Source: Larus michahellis (lineage: Eukaryota; Chordata; Aves; Charadriiformes; Laridae). Taken from it: a stretch of DNA of 64,000 bases. Location: the NCBI RefSeq assembly GCF_964199755.1, contig NC_133914.1:3799868-3863867 (forward strand). Reading direction: 5' to 3'. A program made the position numbers and the translations under genes. The notes beneath the pieces were generated by a model. The model was not told the DNA's origin. It was given only the letters and a program-made list of their open reading frames with translations, and made no database searches. Of the stretch, positions 24,101 through 38,000 are shown in pieces (the first letter of the stretch is position 1; each line of letters starts with the position of its first letter).

Positions 24101-24285
24101 CTTGATCTAGACCGGCTCCAACTCCTGGAGGAAGCTGAAGAGGAACTACTGGAACTGGACTGTGAACTGCAAGAAGATCTGCTAGATGACCTTGTTGATG
24201 ACCTATCACAACTTCTCTTGGATCTCAAAGACGACTCTCTTTTCTTCGGTGAGCTGAGGGTTAAGTCATCCATGAAGCCTGTCAT
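21113..24285 (-). CDS. RSRP1: RSRP1 arginine/serine-rich protein 1
   Basis: Three coding exons on the minus strand, 24285-23757, 23419-23265 and 21298-21113, splice in frame to 289 aa (human RSRP1 is 290). The start is chosen at [13 protein letters not shown], which aligns with the human N terminus. Residues 20-170 are an RS/SY domain (SRSRSRS runs), ending in the conserved [17 protein letters not shown] and [16 protein letters not shown] segments. The last exon has the conserved SPYGQWVP motif plus about 20 extra C-terminal residues absent from human. The RS domain places it with SR-related nuclear RNA-binding or splicing proteins; its exact role is poorly known. The coding exons and a noncoding leader read in one open frame (see 5' exons). 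An LTR sits in the 2-kb last intron. It shares a promoter with TMEM50A. Confidence 0.93.
21299..23264 (-). other. RSRP1 last intron
   Basis: GT-AG intron of about 1.97 kb between coding exons 2 and 3, holding the LTR at its 3' side. About 21,990-22,600 is AT-balanced single-copy sequence with no recognisable element. A conserved 'poison' exon, as seen in many SR-protein genes, was looked for, but none can be supported without alignment. Confidence 0.7.
21510..21880 (+). mobile_element. Avian endogenous-retrovirus LTR (solo or partial)
   Basis: Begins TGTCCTGGTTTCACCTGGGA, the signature 5' end of a widespread avian ERV LTR family. It continues through GTTGATAACAC, GACTTTTCAGCTTCTCAT, a TATAAA at 21759-21764 and the GGACGGCTGAACAC block. 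The expected 3' end (polypyrimidine and terminal CA) is not recognisable, so the copy is 3'-truncated or decayed. No internal gag/pol/env sequence is present. It lies antisense in the last RSRP1 intron. Confidence 0.7.
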
Positions 24286-25089
24286 ATCATCAGTTTTTGT
24301 AACCACCGTTTTCTCCACGCAAGCACTTTCAGAAGCTGTTTCTGTTTTTATTGTTGTTCTCTGATACCCAGTCTCTGTTCCTGTTGTGGTGAGGAAGGGG
24401 AAGCTAATCATCTATACAGCAACAACAGTTATGATACACAGGCAAAGAGTTCAAGGATAATTAAGCACACCAACAATTCTCATCCAGTTTATCAGCATAT
24501 TTTGCACATGACATTTTTAAGTTTTGCCACTTCCTCTCCTGTAGCCAGTCTTCTATGTGGAATAAGAAAAGGCTTCAGTTTAAACCATGAGTAGTTCTAT
24601 GTGGAATTTTGAAAAGAGGTTTGTTTGTGAGAGTTTAATGTTTAATACACTTCATTTGCTAGGTAGGCACACACCTTTGTGAAAAGGATGTGAGTTAACA
24701 TCTTTTATTCCTCCTAACAGAATTTTCAAGGTATTTTATCTTCAGTCTATTCTAAATGCAGTCTATTGCATCTACAATGCAAAAATAACCATTTGCCTTC
24801 CAGATCAGTATGAACTGAATGATTTTCTCATGCAGTTCTAGGGAGGTTAAGTTTCAACTGTTTTCCTCCGACAGGAAAAAAAAAAAAGTACCTTCAAGAT
24901 ACAAAGCAGCCACTTCCTTGACTGTATCACATTAAAAAACAACCTGCACAGAACTCCACACACGCCAGCAGAGCATGCACCAAGCTGCTTTTAAAAACAT
25001 TCTACATAACTAGCAAAAAATACAGCTAATGTTTCACTGGATATGACTCGTAGAGGGTGTAATACATGTTAAGGTTACATATTAATAAT

Positions 25090-25125
25090 TAAAATGGCTG
25101 TCCCTTGCTAGTGGCAGCCATTTTA
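25090..25125. repeat. 11-bp inverted repeat with 14-nt loop
   Basis: TAAAATGGCTG (25090-25100) and CAGCCATTTTA (25115-25125) are perfect inverted copies separated by 14 nt. Each arm carries a YY1-like AAATGGC core. It lies in RSRP1 intron 1, so it could be a paired YY1 site in DNA or a hairpin in the pre-mRNA. Confidence 0.6.
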
Positions 25126-25620
25126 TATCTACAAAGGTTACTGTATTCTAGGGTGTAACTATCTTATCTCCGTTGCTTAAACCCTGCATTATGTCACCAC
25201 TTTGCAGTTTAAGGAAGCTTGCTTCATCACAAAGTTTCCATCGTTGTAAACCAAGTAAAACTTACAACCTTACTGAAATCGATCCGGGGTACTAGGTTCT
25301 ACACGAGTTTGTAAGCAACATTCCCCTTGCTGCTACTAAAGCTGAAGTTTCGCTACTTCACCTCTAAACGAGGGCCAAGGGCACGCACACTATACAGGGC
25401 GCAGCTACGACGAAACAACCGATTAATTCCGATCTGAAACGCCACCCCACCTCCCATCGTTAAGTTAACAAGACACCGGCGTTTACGACACATTGCGCAC
25501 ACCTCCCGTTATTCTCACACAACCGGCCGCCACCAGGAGAGCGGCGGAGAGACCGCGCTCCCCGCCCGCCCAGGCGTTACGGGGCTGAATTCGCCTCAGA
25601 GACCGCTTACAGGCACTTAC

Positions 25621-25965
25621 CGCTCGGAGCCGCCGGGCACCCCCGGTGCCGGTTCCCGTGAGAGACCAAATCGTTTCTGTAAATAAGAAAAAGCCGTGAA
25701 TAATGCATGTCCCCCACCCCGCCATCAGCCCGCAACGGCGGCCCCCCAGCACGCCAAGTAAAGCCAAATAACAGCCTCCCCCCTCCCTCCGCCCCGAAGA
25801 ACCGCTTTTTGTGAGCACACCCCAGCCCAAGCCAGCAGCCGCAAGGAGCTGCTCCCGCCGTGCCCCACCGACTCACCGCCGCCAGCCAGTCGGGCTTCCC
25901 CCGCACGGCTCCTGCTCCACCGGCGACGCCTGAGGAGACAGCCCCGCTTCGTGAGTCACCCCCAT
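25621..25965 (-). other. RSRP1: RSRP1 5' exons (leader, possibly coding)
   Basis: Two upstream exons are predicted from splice signals: exon 1 ending at 25877 (donor GTGAGT) and a 56-nt exon 25676-25621 (acceptor TTATTTACAG, donor GTAAGT). They join the first long coding exon at 24380 (acceptor after CCTCACCACAACAG). An ATG at 25965-25963 reads through both junctions with no stop for exactly 80 codons into the accepted start at 24285. Either these are 5' UTR that happens to be open, or they encode an N-terminally extended isoform of 369 aa. Confidence 0.55.
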
Positions 25966-26105
25966 AGCGACCGGCCAGGCTCCTTCCACCCGGGAAACAA
26001 GCCGCAACTGAGCCCTGGCAGAACACAGCGCTCGCAGCCGCCACCCGCTACCGCCTCTCAGCAGCGACTGAGGGCAGCCCAGAACCTTCCAGAACCCCCC
26101 TCCCC

Positions 26106-26113
26106 TTACGTAA
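26106..26113. promoter_or_regulatory. D-box-like palindrome (PAR-bZIP/NFIL3)
   Basis: TTACGTAA is a perfect palindrome and the optimal binding word for PAR-bZIP factors (DBP/TEF/HLF) and NFIL3. It lies in the shared promoter on the RSRP1 side. It is a sequence match only. Confidence 0.4.
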
Positions 26114-26123
26114 CGGCACCCAA

Positions 26124-26260
26124 TGCGCGTGCGCAGAGGGCCGGCGCCTTTCCCGCGCGTGCGCGCTGGCAGCCACCGCCCCCCTCGGCCCCTGGCACCG
26201 CGGCACATGCGCAGAAGGAGCCGTTTGGGCCGCCCCGTCTCGGGGCGCGGCGCGTGCGCA
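26124..26260. promoter_or_regulatory. NRF1-type site cluster
   Basis: TGCGCGTGCGCA at 26124-26135, GCACATGCGCA at 26203-26213 and GGCGCGTGCGCA at 26249-26260, plus a weaker GCGCGTGCGCGC near 26,154. These match the NRF1 consensus YGCGCAYGCGCR closely and are common at bidirectional housekeeping promoters. Confidence 0.55.
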
Positions 26261-26280
26261 GCGCAGGGCGGCTGGGCTGG

Positions 26281-26333
26281 GGCTGCTGCGCGCGCCGGTG
26301 AGCCGCCGGCCAACGGTCCCTCCCCGCCCTCAG
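26281..26333 (+). other. TMEM50A: TMEM50A noncoding first exon (3' end defined)
   Basis: A donor CAG|GTAAAC at 26333/26334 pairs with the acceptor before 26819 (GTCTTCAG). This gives a noncoding first exon and a 485-bp intron ahead of the start codon. The transcription start is not determinable; 26,281 is nominal. Confidence 0.5.
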
Positions 26334-26826
26334 GTAAACGCGGCGGGCGCGGGGGGGCGGGGATGGTGGAGCTCGTGGAGCTCCCCGGGCGGAACGGGAG
26401 GCTCGGCCGACGCCTTCTCCCCCTCCCAGATGGCCGTAGCCCCGGCGGATGTGTCCGGCCTGGGGCGCGGGAGGGCGACGGGGCCCCCTCTGAGAGCTCG
26501 GAGCTGTGAGGCCGGCGGTGCCTTCGCTTCAGCTGTGAGGCCGGAGCTGTCTGTCTTCACCTCAGCTCCGGGGCCGGAGCTGTCTTGGCCTCAGCTCCGA
26601 GGCCGGCGCCTCGCCAGACGTGTCCCGGGTGGGTGTCGGTGGGCAGGCTCTGTCAGCTGTTCGTCCCTCAGGAAGGGACCCTGGCTGTGGGATTTTCAGG
26701 TAGTCTTGTTGCAGTTTTAAGCGGCCTGGCACGATGCGCCTTGCTGCCTGCCAGCCCTCAATGCGTGATGGGTTTCCTCTTGGAAAGAAATGTCCTTTAT
26801 TCTTCTCTGTGTCTTCAGAGCGCTGA

Positions 26827-29895
<3,069 letters not shown>

Positions 29896-31170
29896 ACACG
29901 CCTGTGGAAGTGCGTTGGCCATGCTGGGTTTTTAACTGCACAGACCCAAGATTTTGTAAAAGCGTTTTGTAAACAGTGACCTTCAATTGTGTCTAAAGAT
30001 GAAACAAGGCAAACTTCAGTCATAGCACTAAAAATTCCGGTTCTATTCTGATTAATTTTTTTACTCTTGTACGTTGATTTAAATGTTGTCATGTTTTTGA
30101 CAAATGTGCAATTGCTACAAGTAACAATGGAAGTCACTTTTATGATACGATGTTTGCTACAAGTAGTGTAGTGGAAAATGGATGTATTTAACCAGCTGTT
30201 TCTATGATGGTATTTACAATCCAAGACTTACTAAAAATGCTTTAAACCAACTTTTTAACATATATTTATTAAATATTTCCTATATCTGGGCAATATAACC
30301 ATTTCTTCAATTTCAAAACTTATTGGTGTGTGGCTTTTCTTGCATAATACAGAGCAATGCTGCTTTGGGATGTTTTTTCCCCCTCCCTGAATATTTAATT
30401 TATTCTATGGCAATAATGAGTAACAACTTGCTGGTGCTGTGGATGACATTGTAGAGGCACAAGTACAAATTGCGTAGTGGCTCTAGAGGGAAGGAACTCA
30501 TCCACAAAGCTTTCTTTTCTAACTGCTGTAAAACAAAGGAAGAGACTCTTCAGATCAGAGTTGTGTCTCCAGGAAGAGGGAACAGCCACTACCAGGGAAA
30601 ATTTTGGTCGCTTCAGATAGCTCTTCTGTTATCTGCCCTTTCCTATACGTTCACCTAAGCTTGTTGCTCAAAAAAATCAGTGATAAGAGACGTGGGGAAA
30701 AGGGAGGGAATACAAAACTATTCCTTAAAAGCACTCCTGTGAGAAAACAGCAGAAGTCATTTGTGGTGCAGAAGTTTCGGGTTAGTTGCTGGAAAGTTAA
30801 AGTGGAGAACACAAATTGAGCCTATTATAGAGGCAGTACGTGTTAACTGGGAGATAATGCAAAAGTGTGAATGTGCATCTTGAACATCCCTGGCAGCTGG
30901 TGGATGAACTCAGCCGATCGCTGGCTAGTCTGCGACCTGGAAAGAAGAAAAACTGACCTTTCCTCTGCAAGTAATTTTTCATTACTTGAAACCTGTCTCA
31001 CACTTCGCAGTGATCCACTTTGCCGCATCCCTGCTGAACGAATTGAGGTCAGCGTGCATCACTGCAGCAAACATCAAACAATTCACGCTTTGTCTTCAAT
31101 GTGACATCTTTCCTCATTACTTCATTTTTAAGCTAGTGTGCTGAATAAATAAAAACAATCAAATTTCAAC
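29896..31170 (+). other. TMEM50A 3' UTR
   Basis: AT-rich sequence without coding content. The distal overlapping AATAAA signals at 31144-31149 and 31148-31153 predict a 3' UTR of about 1.27 kb ending near 31,165-31,175. Shorter isoforms are possible but no earlier canonical AATAAA stands out. Confidence 0.55.
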
Positions 31171-31179
31171 TTTTTTATT
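31144..31179. other. Interleaved convergent polyadenylation signals (TMEM50A + / RH -)
   Basis: Two plus-strand AATAAA words (31144-31153) and one minus-strand AATAAA (31179-31174) lie within 36 bp. Cleavage 10-25 nt downstream of each would make the two mRNAs overlap by a few to a few tens of nucleotides. Confidence 0.55.
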
Positions 31180-32023
31180 ATGTAAGCATTTTTGAAAGAG
31201 GTTTTTATCAACTATTTTGAAAACAAGAAATGCTGCGGATCACAATCCATTTAAAAACAAGGGTTTGTTTGCAGAGCATCCTCTGCCCCATCAGTTCCCA
31301 CCTCTGAGTAAAACAGCTCAACTGTGCGGCCAGGCTGGGCTGAGGTTTGCTGCCAAATACAGACGAGTAACATCACTGATTTCAGGGGCACCATTCACAA
31401 GCAGAACAATTTCAAACATCCAAATAGCGGGCCCGAGCCAAATAATTACAGATTTTTCTTTAAACAGTCGGATAACTCAAGAGAGTTCAGTCTGGCGAGA
31501 TGCGGAGTTCTGGCCCTGATCCAGCTCACTCATAAAATCCTTGCTTAACAAGGCCTTCAACAGAATTAATTTAGCTTAAAAACAAGTACTTTAATGCTTC
31601 GCTAGATACCAATGAGTATGTACTCCTTGAAAAATTATACTTCAAAATACATATTTCGGCTTTTAAACTTGGGAGCTAGAAATAGTTTAAAGTTTCCAAG
31701 CATTTTGATTGATAAGCCATTACAGCAATGAATGCAGCCAACTTCTTTGCACATATCCTACAAAAAAAGTACGTAAGGTAAGCCCATGAGAGCAGAAAAG
31801 CTAAATTCATTCTAAGTTTGCAGCTGTGAATTTATACGCTGTATCTTTCAAGAATAACTAAAACAGTTCATTACTAATTTTGTGAGTGTCCATTGGGTTG
31901 GCTTTTTTGGAGCCTGAGAATTGACCTTTAAGTGCTCTTTCGACCCATCACAGCTGTTCGTTTTCTCTAGTGGCAAACGGGAAAAGCTTATCTTGGTCAC
32001 ATCTGTCATCTGGGATCCTCCAC
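31155..32023 (-). other. RH 3' UTR
   Basis: About 870 nt between the RH stop codon (32024) and the minus-strand AATAAA at 31174-31179. There is no coding content and no transposon. Confidence 0.55.
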
Positions 32024-35000
32024 TCAAAATCCGACGGCCAAATGGGGAAACTGCGAAGACAAACATTCTTGTATCAGAACATTTTATGCATCAAATCATC
32101 ACACACACAAAAATGGCAATGAAAAACCTTATTAGAAGCTTATTTTTATCCATTTATTTTTTCGGTAATTCAGATACAGCATCACACTCGGCAGCTAGAG
32201 GTGCCCAAGGCCGGTGTTTGTGCACCAGACTGTGCAGCCACTCTGTACCCACCACGGCCATAAAAAGCATCTTTCATTCCACTCCCTGGCTTCTAAAAAT
32301 CCCTCTCTTAGACGCTGCTCAAGTCTCCTCAGGGGCTGCGTACGAAGCCCGGAGGCTAGGGCTGGCAGGCCCAGAGCGTGTCTGAGCACCTAAAACTATG
32401 TTTCAACAAACACCACCATTTCAGATTTAGCCCCAGATTCAGCCCCACCAACAGCGCTGACAATCCTCGCTGAACACAACACACATTTGTAATGTTCAGG
32501 CTCTGAATCAACCGTGGGAACAGTTTGTGCATTTCAAACGGGGTATCTAAAATGTTCCGTGAAATGGAATTAGCCACTTTTTGTTTTAAATTCAAATACC
32601 TAAAGTTCTTCATCGAGGTCAACAAGGTGCTATATATATACTCCCACACAGTTAATTTTACATTGAAACTCACCTCCCAATAAAACTGGTCTTCAAAGTA
32701 CTTTGTTACAGGGGTGGTCTTGAACAGTTTGAGGTTTAAGATTAAACCTATTTGTAAAAACACAGATATCCAACATAAATATATACATCAGGGAAAGGGG
32801 AAGACTGTGTGTAAACGGAGGTTTCTCAGTAACACGCGACCACACGTAACGTAGATCAAAATACAAATTCAGAACGAAATGCTTCAGCAGAGCCCCTCGA
32901 CTCAAGCTGACCTTAAACGCAAAGAGAAGCTTGCCAGGATCAAGGCTTGTGTTATTACAAATGAATTACTCTAGGTAAAACCCCATCAAACAGCCTGCCG
33001 GATTCTAAAAAGACATCAAAAATTACTGACGTCTTGCATGAAAAACGCCTGTGTGTTTAAAGCACTCGGGCTTATCAGCACTGTTAGCTTGGGACTTCAG
33101 ATGGAAACACCTGGATTTTTAAACAATTGGTTAAATACTGAATGTTTGATTATTTTAGCTGAATGTTTTTTAAAAATCTGCTTGATTGCCTCAGTTTCTT
33201 AATTACGCTTAAGGTAACACAAAGGTTTCAGATCAATTAAAGCACAACAAAAAAATCATTTTAGAGTGTATTTCACAGCAATTTTTGTCTGCCTTTTATC
33301 TTCTATTCAAGACAGAATTAACAGCTATAGAAAACCAGCAGCTGCCACAAACCAGAATGTCACATGGGAAACACATGAGCCCCGATGATCCCAAACCACC
33401 AGCGATCAAAGGCCTCGTGCTCGGCTGATGCAAGCGAGCTACCGATGTTACTGAAACGTTGCAGATTTGTACCAACGGGCCTAAAAAGTGACAAGCTCTC
33501 GATAGCATTTTTCTGTCACTAAGACATTACCCAAATGTGAAAATATTTTCCATCCTCACACATCTCCTGGCTGAAATTTGAAGGCAGCTGTTAAGCCTCC
33601 GTTAAAATAAACTTCACCGCTGAAAGAATGGTGCTACTGGGTTATTTACGTTGAATACATCTCTTCTTCAAAAGACTGGCTCTGAAGAGTCCCTGGCGCT
33701 CCTGTTTCCCATGATGACTTCTACAAATAATTTACCCATAGAGACACACTTCAGAGCCCCAGTTAAACCAGAGCCCCTCTTTCTGCAAAGGGTCGCAGTG
33801 ACATGATGGCGGGTGTAATACGATGACATACCCCTTGCCCTGAGGAAATGAGGAAGATATTACCGAAATGTGGTTTTTAATACTGACCTGTAATAAGACC
33901 CGTTATCAAGGCCATGCTGATGGTCACGCAGAAGGCACCGATGTGAAACATGACCGAATAACCCAGACTGAAAAGCAAAACAGGTGTTTCACCTTTAAAG
34001 TTAGAATCATAGAATCATAGAATTGTTGAGGTTGGAAGGGACCTTTAAGATCATCGAGTCCAACCTTTAGCCTACCCTGACAAGAGCCACTTCTGAACCA
34101 TGTCCCTAAGTGCCCCATCTACCCTTTTTTTAAACACCTCCAGAGATGGTGAATCCACCACCTCCCTGGGCAGCCTATTCCAATGTTTAATAACCCTTTC
34201 AGTGAAAAAATGTCTCCTAATATCTAATCTAAACCTCCCCTGACGTAACTTGAACCCGTTTCCCCTCGTCCTATCACTTGTCACCAGGGAGAAGAGGTCA
34301 GCCCCCATCTCTCTACAACCTCCTTTCAGGTAGTTGTAGAGGGTGATAAGGTCTCCCCTCAGCCTCCTCTTTTCCAGGCTAAACAACCCCAGCTCCCTCA
34401 GTCGTTCCTCATAAGGTTTGTCCTCCAGGCCCCTCACCAGCTTTGTAGCCCTTCTCTGGACACGCTCCAACACCTCAATGTCCCTCTTGTAGCGAGGGGC
34501 CCAAAACTGAACGCAGTACTCGAGGTGGGGCCTCACCAGTGCCGAGTACAGGGGGATGATCACTTCCCTAGTCCGGCTCACCACATTATTCCTGATACAG
34601 GCCAGGATGCTGTTGGCCTTCTTGGCCACCCGGGCACACTGCTGGCTCATATTCAGCTGGCTGTCAACCAACACTCCCAAGTCCTTTTCTGTCGAGCTGC
34701 TTTCAAGCCATTCTGCCCCAGTCCTGTAGCACTGCATGGGGTTGTTGTGACCCAAGTGCAGGACCCGGCACTTGGCCTTGTTGAACCTCATACCATTGGT
34801 CACAGCCCATCGGTCCAGCCTGTCCAGATCCCTCTGCAGAGCCAACCTACCCTCAAGCAGATCAACACGCCCGCCCATTTAGCATTTAGCTGAATTTAGC
34901 ATTAAGACTGTGAATGAATCTGCATCTACACGGCATTTTACGTGAAAACCTCTCTCAAAAATTCCGTTATTCTCAAACCTCTCTGCAGCTGCGGTTAGAT

Positions 35001-38000
35001 GTTTTAAGAGATCCTATCAGAAGCCTAGTACAGACTTCAGAGGACATCTTTTGCCCTTAGACACCATCATTGTGGTACCAAAACTTCATTAAATTTGTTT
35101 GTTTCAATAAGAACACGACAAGAAGTGCAAGGCCCTTATACTGCACTGTGATTCATCCCTGCCTAAGCTGAGAGAAATCAGACAACTTCGTATGACAGGA
35201 CACGAGCTTGATTTGCAAAAATGAGATGCCAGTGCCAGATCAAAACAACCTATAGAGAATAACCTTACCCGAGCCTTTCAGCTTTTCGATGTATCTCCCC
35301 AAGTATATTTTCCAGTTCAGTGTCCAGACTGGCTTCAGTCCAAACCGGCATTCTTGCCCCTGACTCCGAGTTAAAGCCTCATTCAAAGAGAAATGCTGCT
35401 TTCTGCCCTCCCTGTATTAGCACACAAAGCTCCCCAAACCACATCACAAAAGCCAAACTAAGTCTTGGAAGGATGCACATCCCCAGCCTTCATCTCCTAT
35501 GTCCGCTGTATTTAATATCAAATAAAAAGAAAGACAGAAAACAGGACCAAAAGCTAATATTGAAGTTTTGATCCAAAGTCTGCTCAACTCTGAAAGTCTT
35601 CTTTACTGACTTTTTGGGATTTCAGAGATTATCTTAGGTTATCTAGTATAAAATGATTTACCTGTGGTGCTGTTCAGGTGTTCTGTATGTACGAGAACTC
35701 TTCTTAAGGCATACTACAATAATCATTACTTATTACTTAATAGCAAGAATTTATGCACCTTGTTAAAAAAGTCCCATTTTCTGCTACTAAGAGCACGACC
35801 TGGGCAAGAGCTCCAAGGACAGCAGGGAAGCCAAAAGTGAAATGAACTCCAGAGGAATCATGAATCTCGAGCGCAGGATTCAGGCATCTCTGGGAAGAAG
35901 AAAAGGTTTAATTGATACACAGAAACACAAGCTGACAACAGCGTGCTGTCTATCACAGACAGAGAAAATGAACTTTGGTCTTGCAAGCTGCAATCCTGCA
36001 TTTCGCTCAAAAGGCTTCAGGTTTCCGAGGTTTAATCCCTTTGAAAGAGAGGTTTCCCTTGAGGTATCCTACATTGAGGAAGTTTGTACAGCTTATACAA
36101 AAACAATTTCAGATTTTGAGTACTACCTGTAAGCAGTAAGATCCCAATACAGTTATCACGCTGGCAAGCAGACCCAAAATCATCGCGATCCAAGGATACC
36201 GGATTCTGTTTGCTGCGTAACCAACAGCGACCCCACCGGCTAGTACTGCACTGTGGATGTGAGCCTGTAAAATAGGACGACAAAACCATGGAGTCAGAAT
36301 TCAGTCATCACTTATCTTATAGCAGCCCAATATCATAGATTGCTATTCTCATGCAAGTGAGATCTCTTTAGGGTGAATCTGGGCTTCTCTATACTGTAAA
36401 TTACAATCTAAGAACATAATTTCTAAGTTACAGCTTCAGCTTGTGAGGCTAATGATGACTGTAAGGCTGAAAACCTGGACTTGCTTTTGCTTAATAGCTA
36501 TTATACTTTCAGTGCATCACTGAGAGTAACAAAAATATATGCAGTGATTTTCTCTGATGTCTTACCATTCTGAATTTTCCATCCTTTGTGGTCATAGCAG
36601 AGAACGTGAAGGCAGTCACAGCGCTCACAGCAAGGGCAAAGTAGGTGTTGTAGGTTACTTCCCATTTTTTGTCCTCAGACAGTACAGAATTGAAGCTTGG
36701 CCAGAACACCCAGAGAAAGAGAGTGCCTTGGAGACAAAGACAGGCAACGACCATTACCTTCTCCAAAACGCAGTGAATCCATCACCAGCTGCCTCTGGAG
36801 GGCTCCAGCCCACATTTTGCATTCACTATAACTCCCGCACTCTAAATAAAGGATAACATCTCAGTGCAGACAGCCCTGAGAATGACCTGCTGTGCCAACA
36901 CCTTCCCAGAAACATAGCACTGCAGTGTCAAGCACAGCTCTACCAACATCTGCCTCATCCTTCACAGAGCTGAAGGTAGGATGCTCTTTTCAAGAACACC
37001 TCTAACATCAGCTGTGTCCTATCTATTGTTCCCTTAAACACAGGTTCAGATACAAGTGGGAACAACTCCACTGTTTATTTCCAACAATCAGCATCCTGCC
37101 TGTTCTGCACAGGCACCAAGGGCTTGCTCCTTGGCCAAAATTTCTGCTCCTTTTTTATGGTACTGGGGAATAACTGTTCAAAACCAGCTGCAAGAGAGAA
37201 TGAAAGCAAGCCAAGGAGGAAAACAGCTCACATGGTACAAAACACTATAAAAAAACCCCACCAAAGCACACTTTGGAATGTCTTTTACCTTGGCTGACAG
37301 TACAACTAGTACTGCTTGTCTTGCCTCCTGGCAGGGTTTGAAGAGAAAAAGGAAAGACTGGACCATCAGAACAGAATCCCCTCTACCTCTACTAGGATTA
37401 CTCCAGAGGAGGGCTAAAGACCAATAGCTTGAGCTGAGGTGATCGTGCTTCACCAACTCAGCTATACACAGCTTACATTTCTTGTTACTTGCAAAAGAGT
37501 CATCTACCAGATAGCTACTCCCTAGTATATGGGTCCAACAGGACAATTCGCTTTCCTCCTGTAAGATCACTGCAGTGTTACGCTGTCATGACCACATAGG
37601 CTTCGCTGACAATAGGAATGAAAACAGGTTCTTCTGCTTCTATGACCTGGCCCCTAATTGTCAGCATTTAGGAATCTCAGCCTCTATAAAACAACTTCAG
37701 TGCCTGGCAGGATACATCCTTTCATACGTGATCAAATTCCAACCAGCAGAGGGAAGTAGGTGGCTTCACACTAAGCCAAGCTGGACTACACATTGCACCC
37801 TGTGCCTCTGCTCCCGGGGTTGTGCATAGCTCTAAGTGTACAGATGAGAACACAAACAAGCAACAGTTTATTTTGCCTTGTTCAGTCATTTGTTGCTGTC
37901 CAGTCAACTTCCATAGTTAATGTTCTGTTCTCCACGCCACAGAGCTACCAGAGACTTGTGCAATTCACCTGACAGTAAAATTGGAAGCGTTCTTGTTCAA

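Larger units (their letters stand above)
25480..26560. promoter_or_regulatory. Bidirectional CpG-island promoter, RSRP1 / TMEM50A
   Basis: A dense CpG region between the first RSRP1 exon (minus, ends at 25877) and the first TMEM50A exon (plus, donor at 26334). It carries a TTACGTAA palindrome (26106-26113) and a cluster of NRF1-type GCGC(A/G)TGCGC sites (26124-26260), with no TATA box. The head-to-head arrangement with under about 300 bp between starts supports one shared promoter. Confidence 0.75.

Noticed and set aside
25607-26509. Several long frames in the RSRP1/TMEM50A CpG island
   Set aside because: All are Arg/Pro/Ala-rich composition frames. Only the frame continuing through the RSRP1 splice sites is kept, as a finding.
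34072-34878. 268-codon minus-strand open frame as a host gene
   Set aside because: It is the C-terminal part of a CR1 reverse transcriptase, recorded as a mobile element.
35269-35430. Longer version of the RH extra exon starting after TAATACAG near 35,415
   Set aside because: The acceptor is better, but its phase leads out of frame into RH exon 8.
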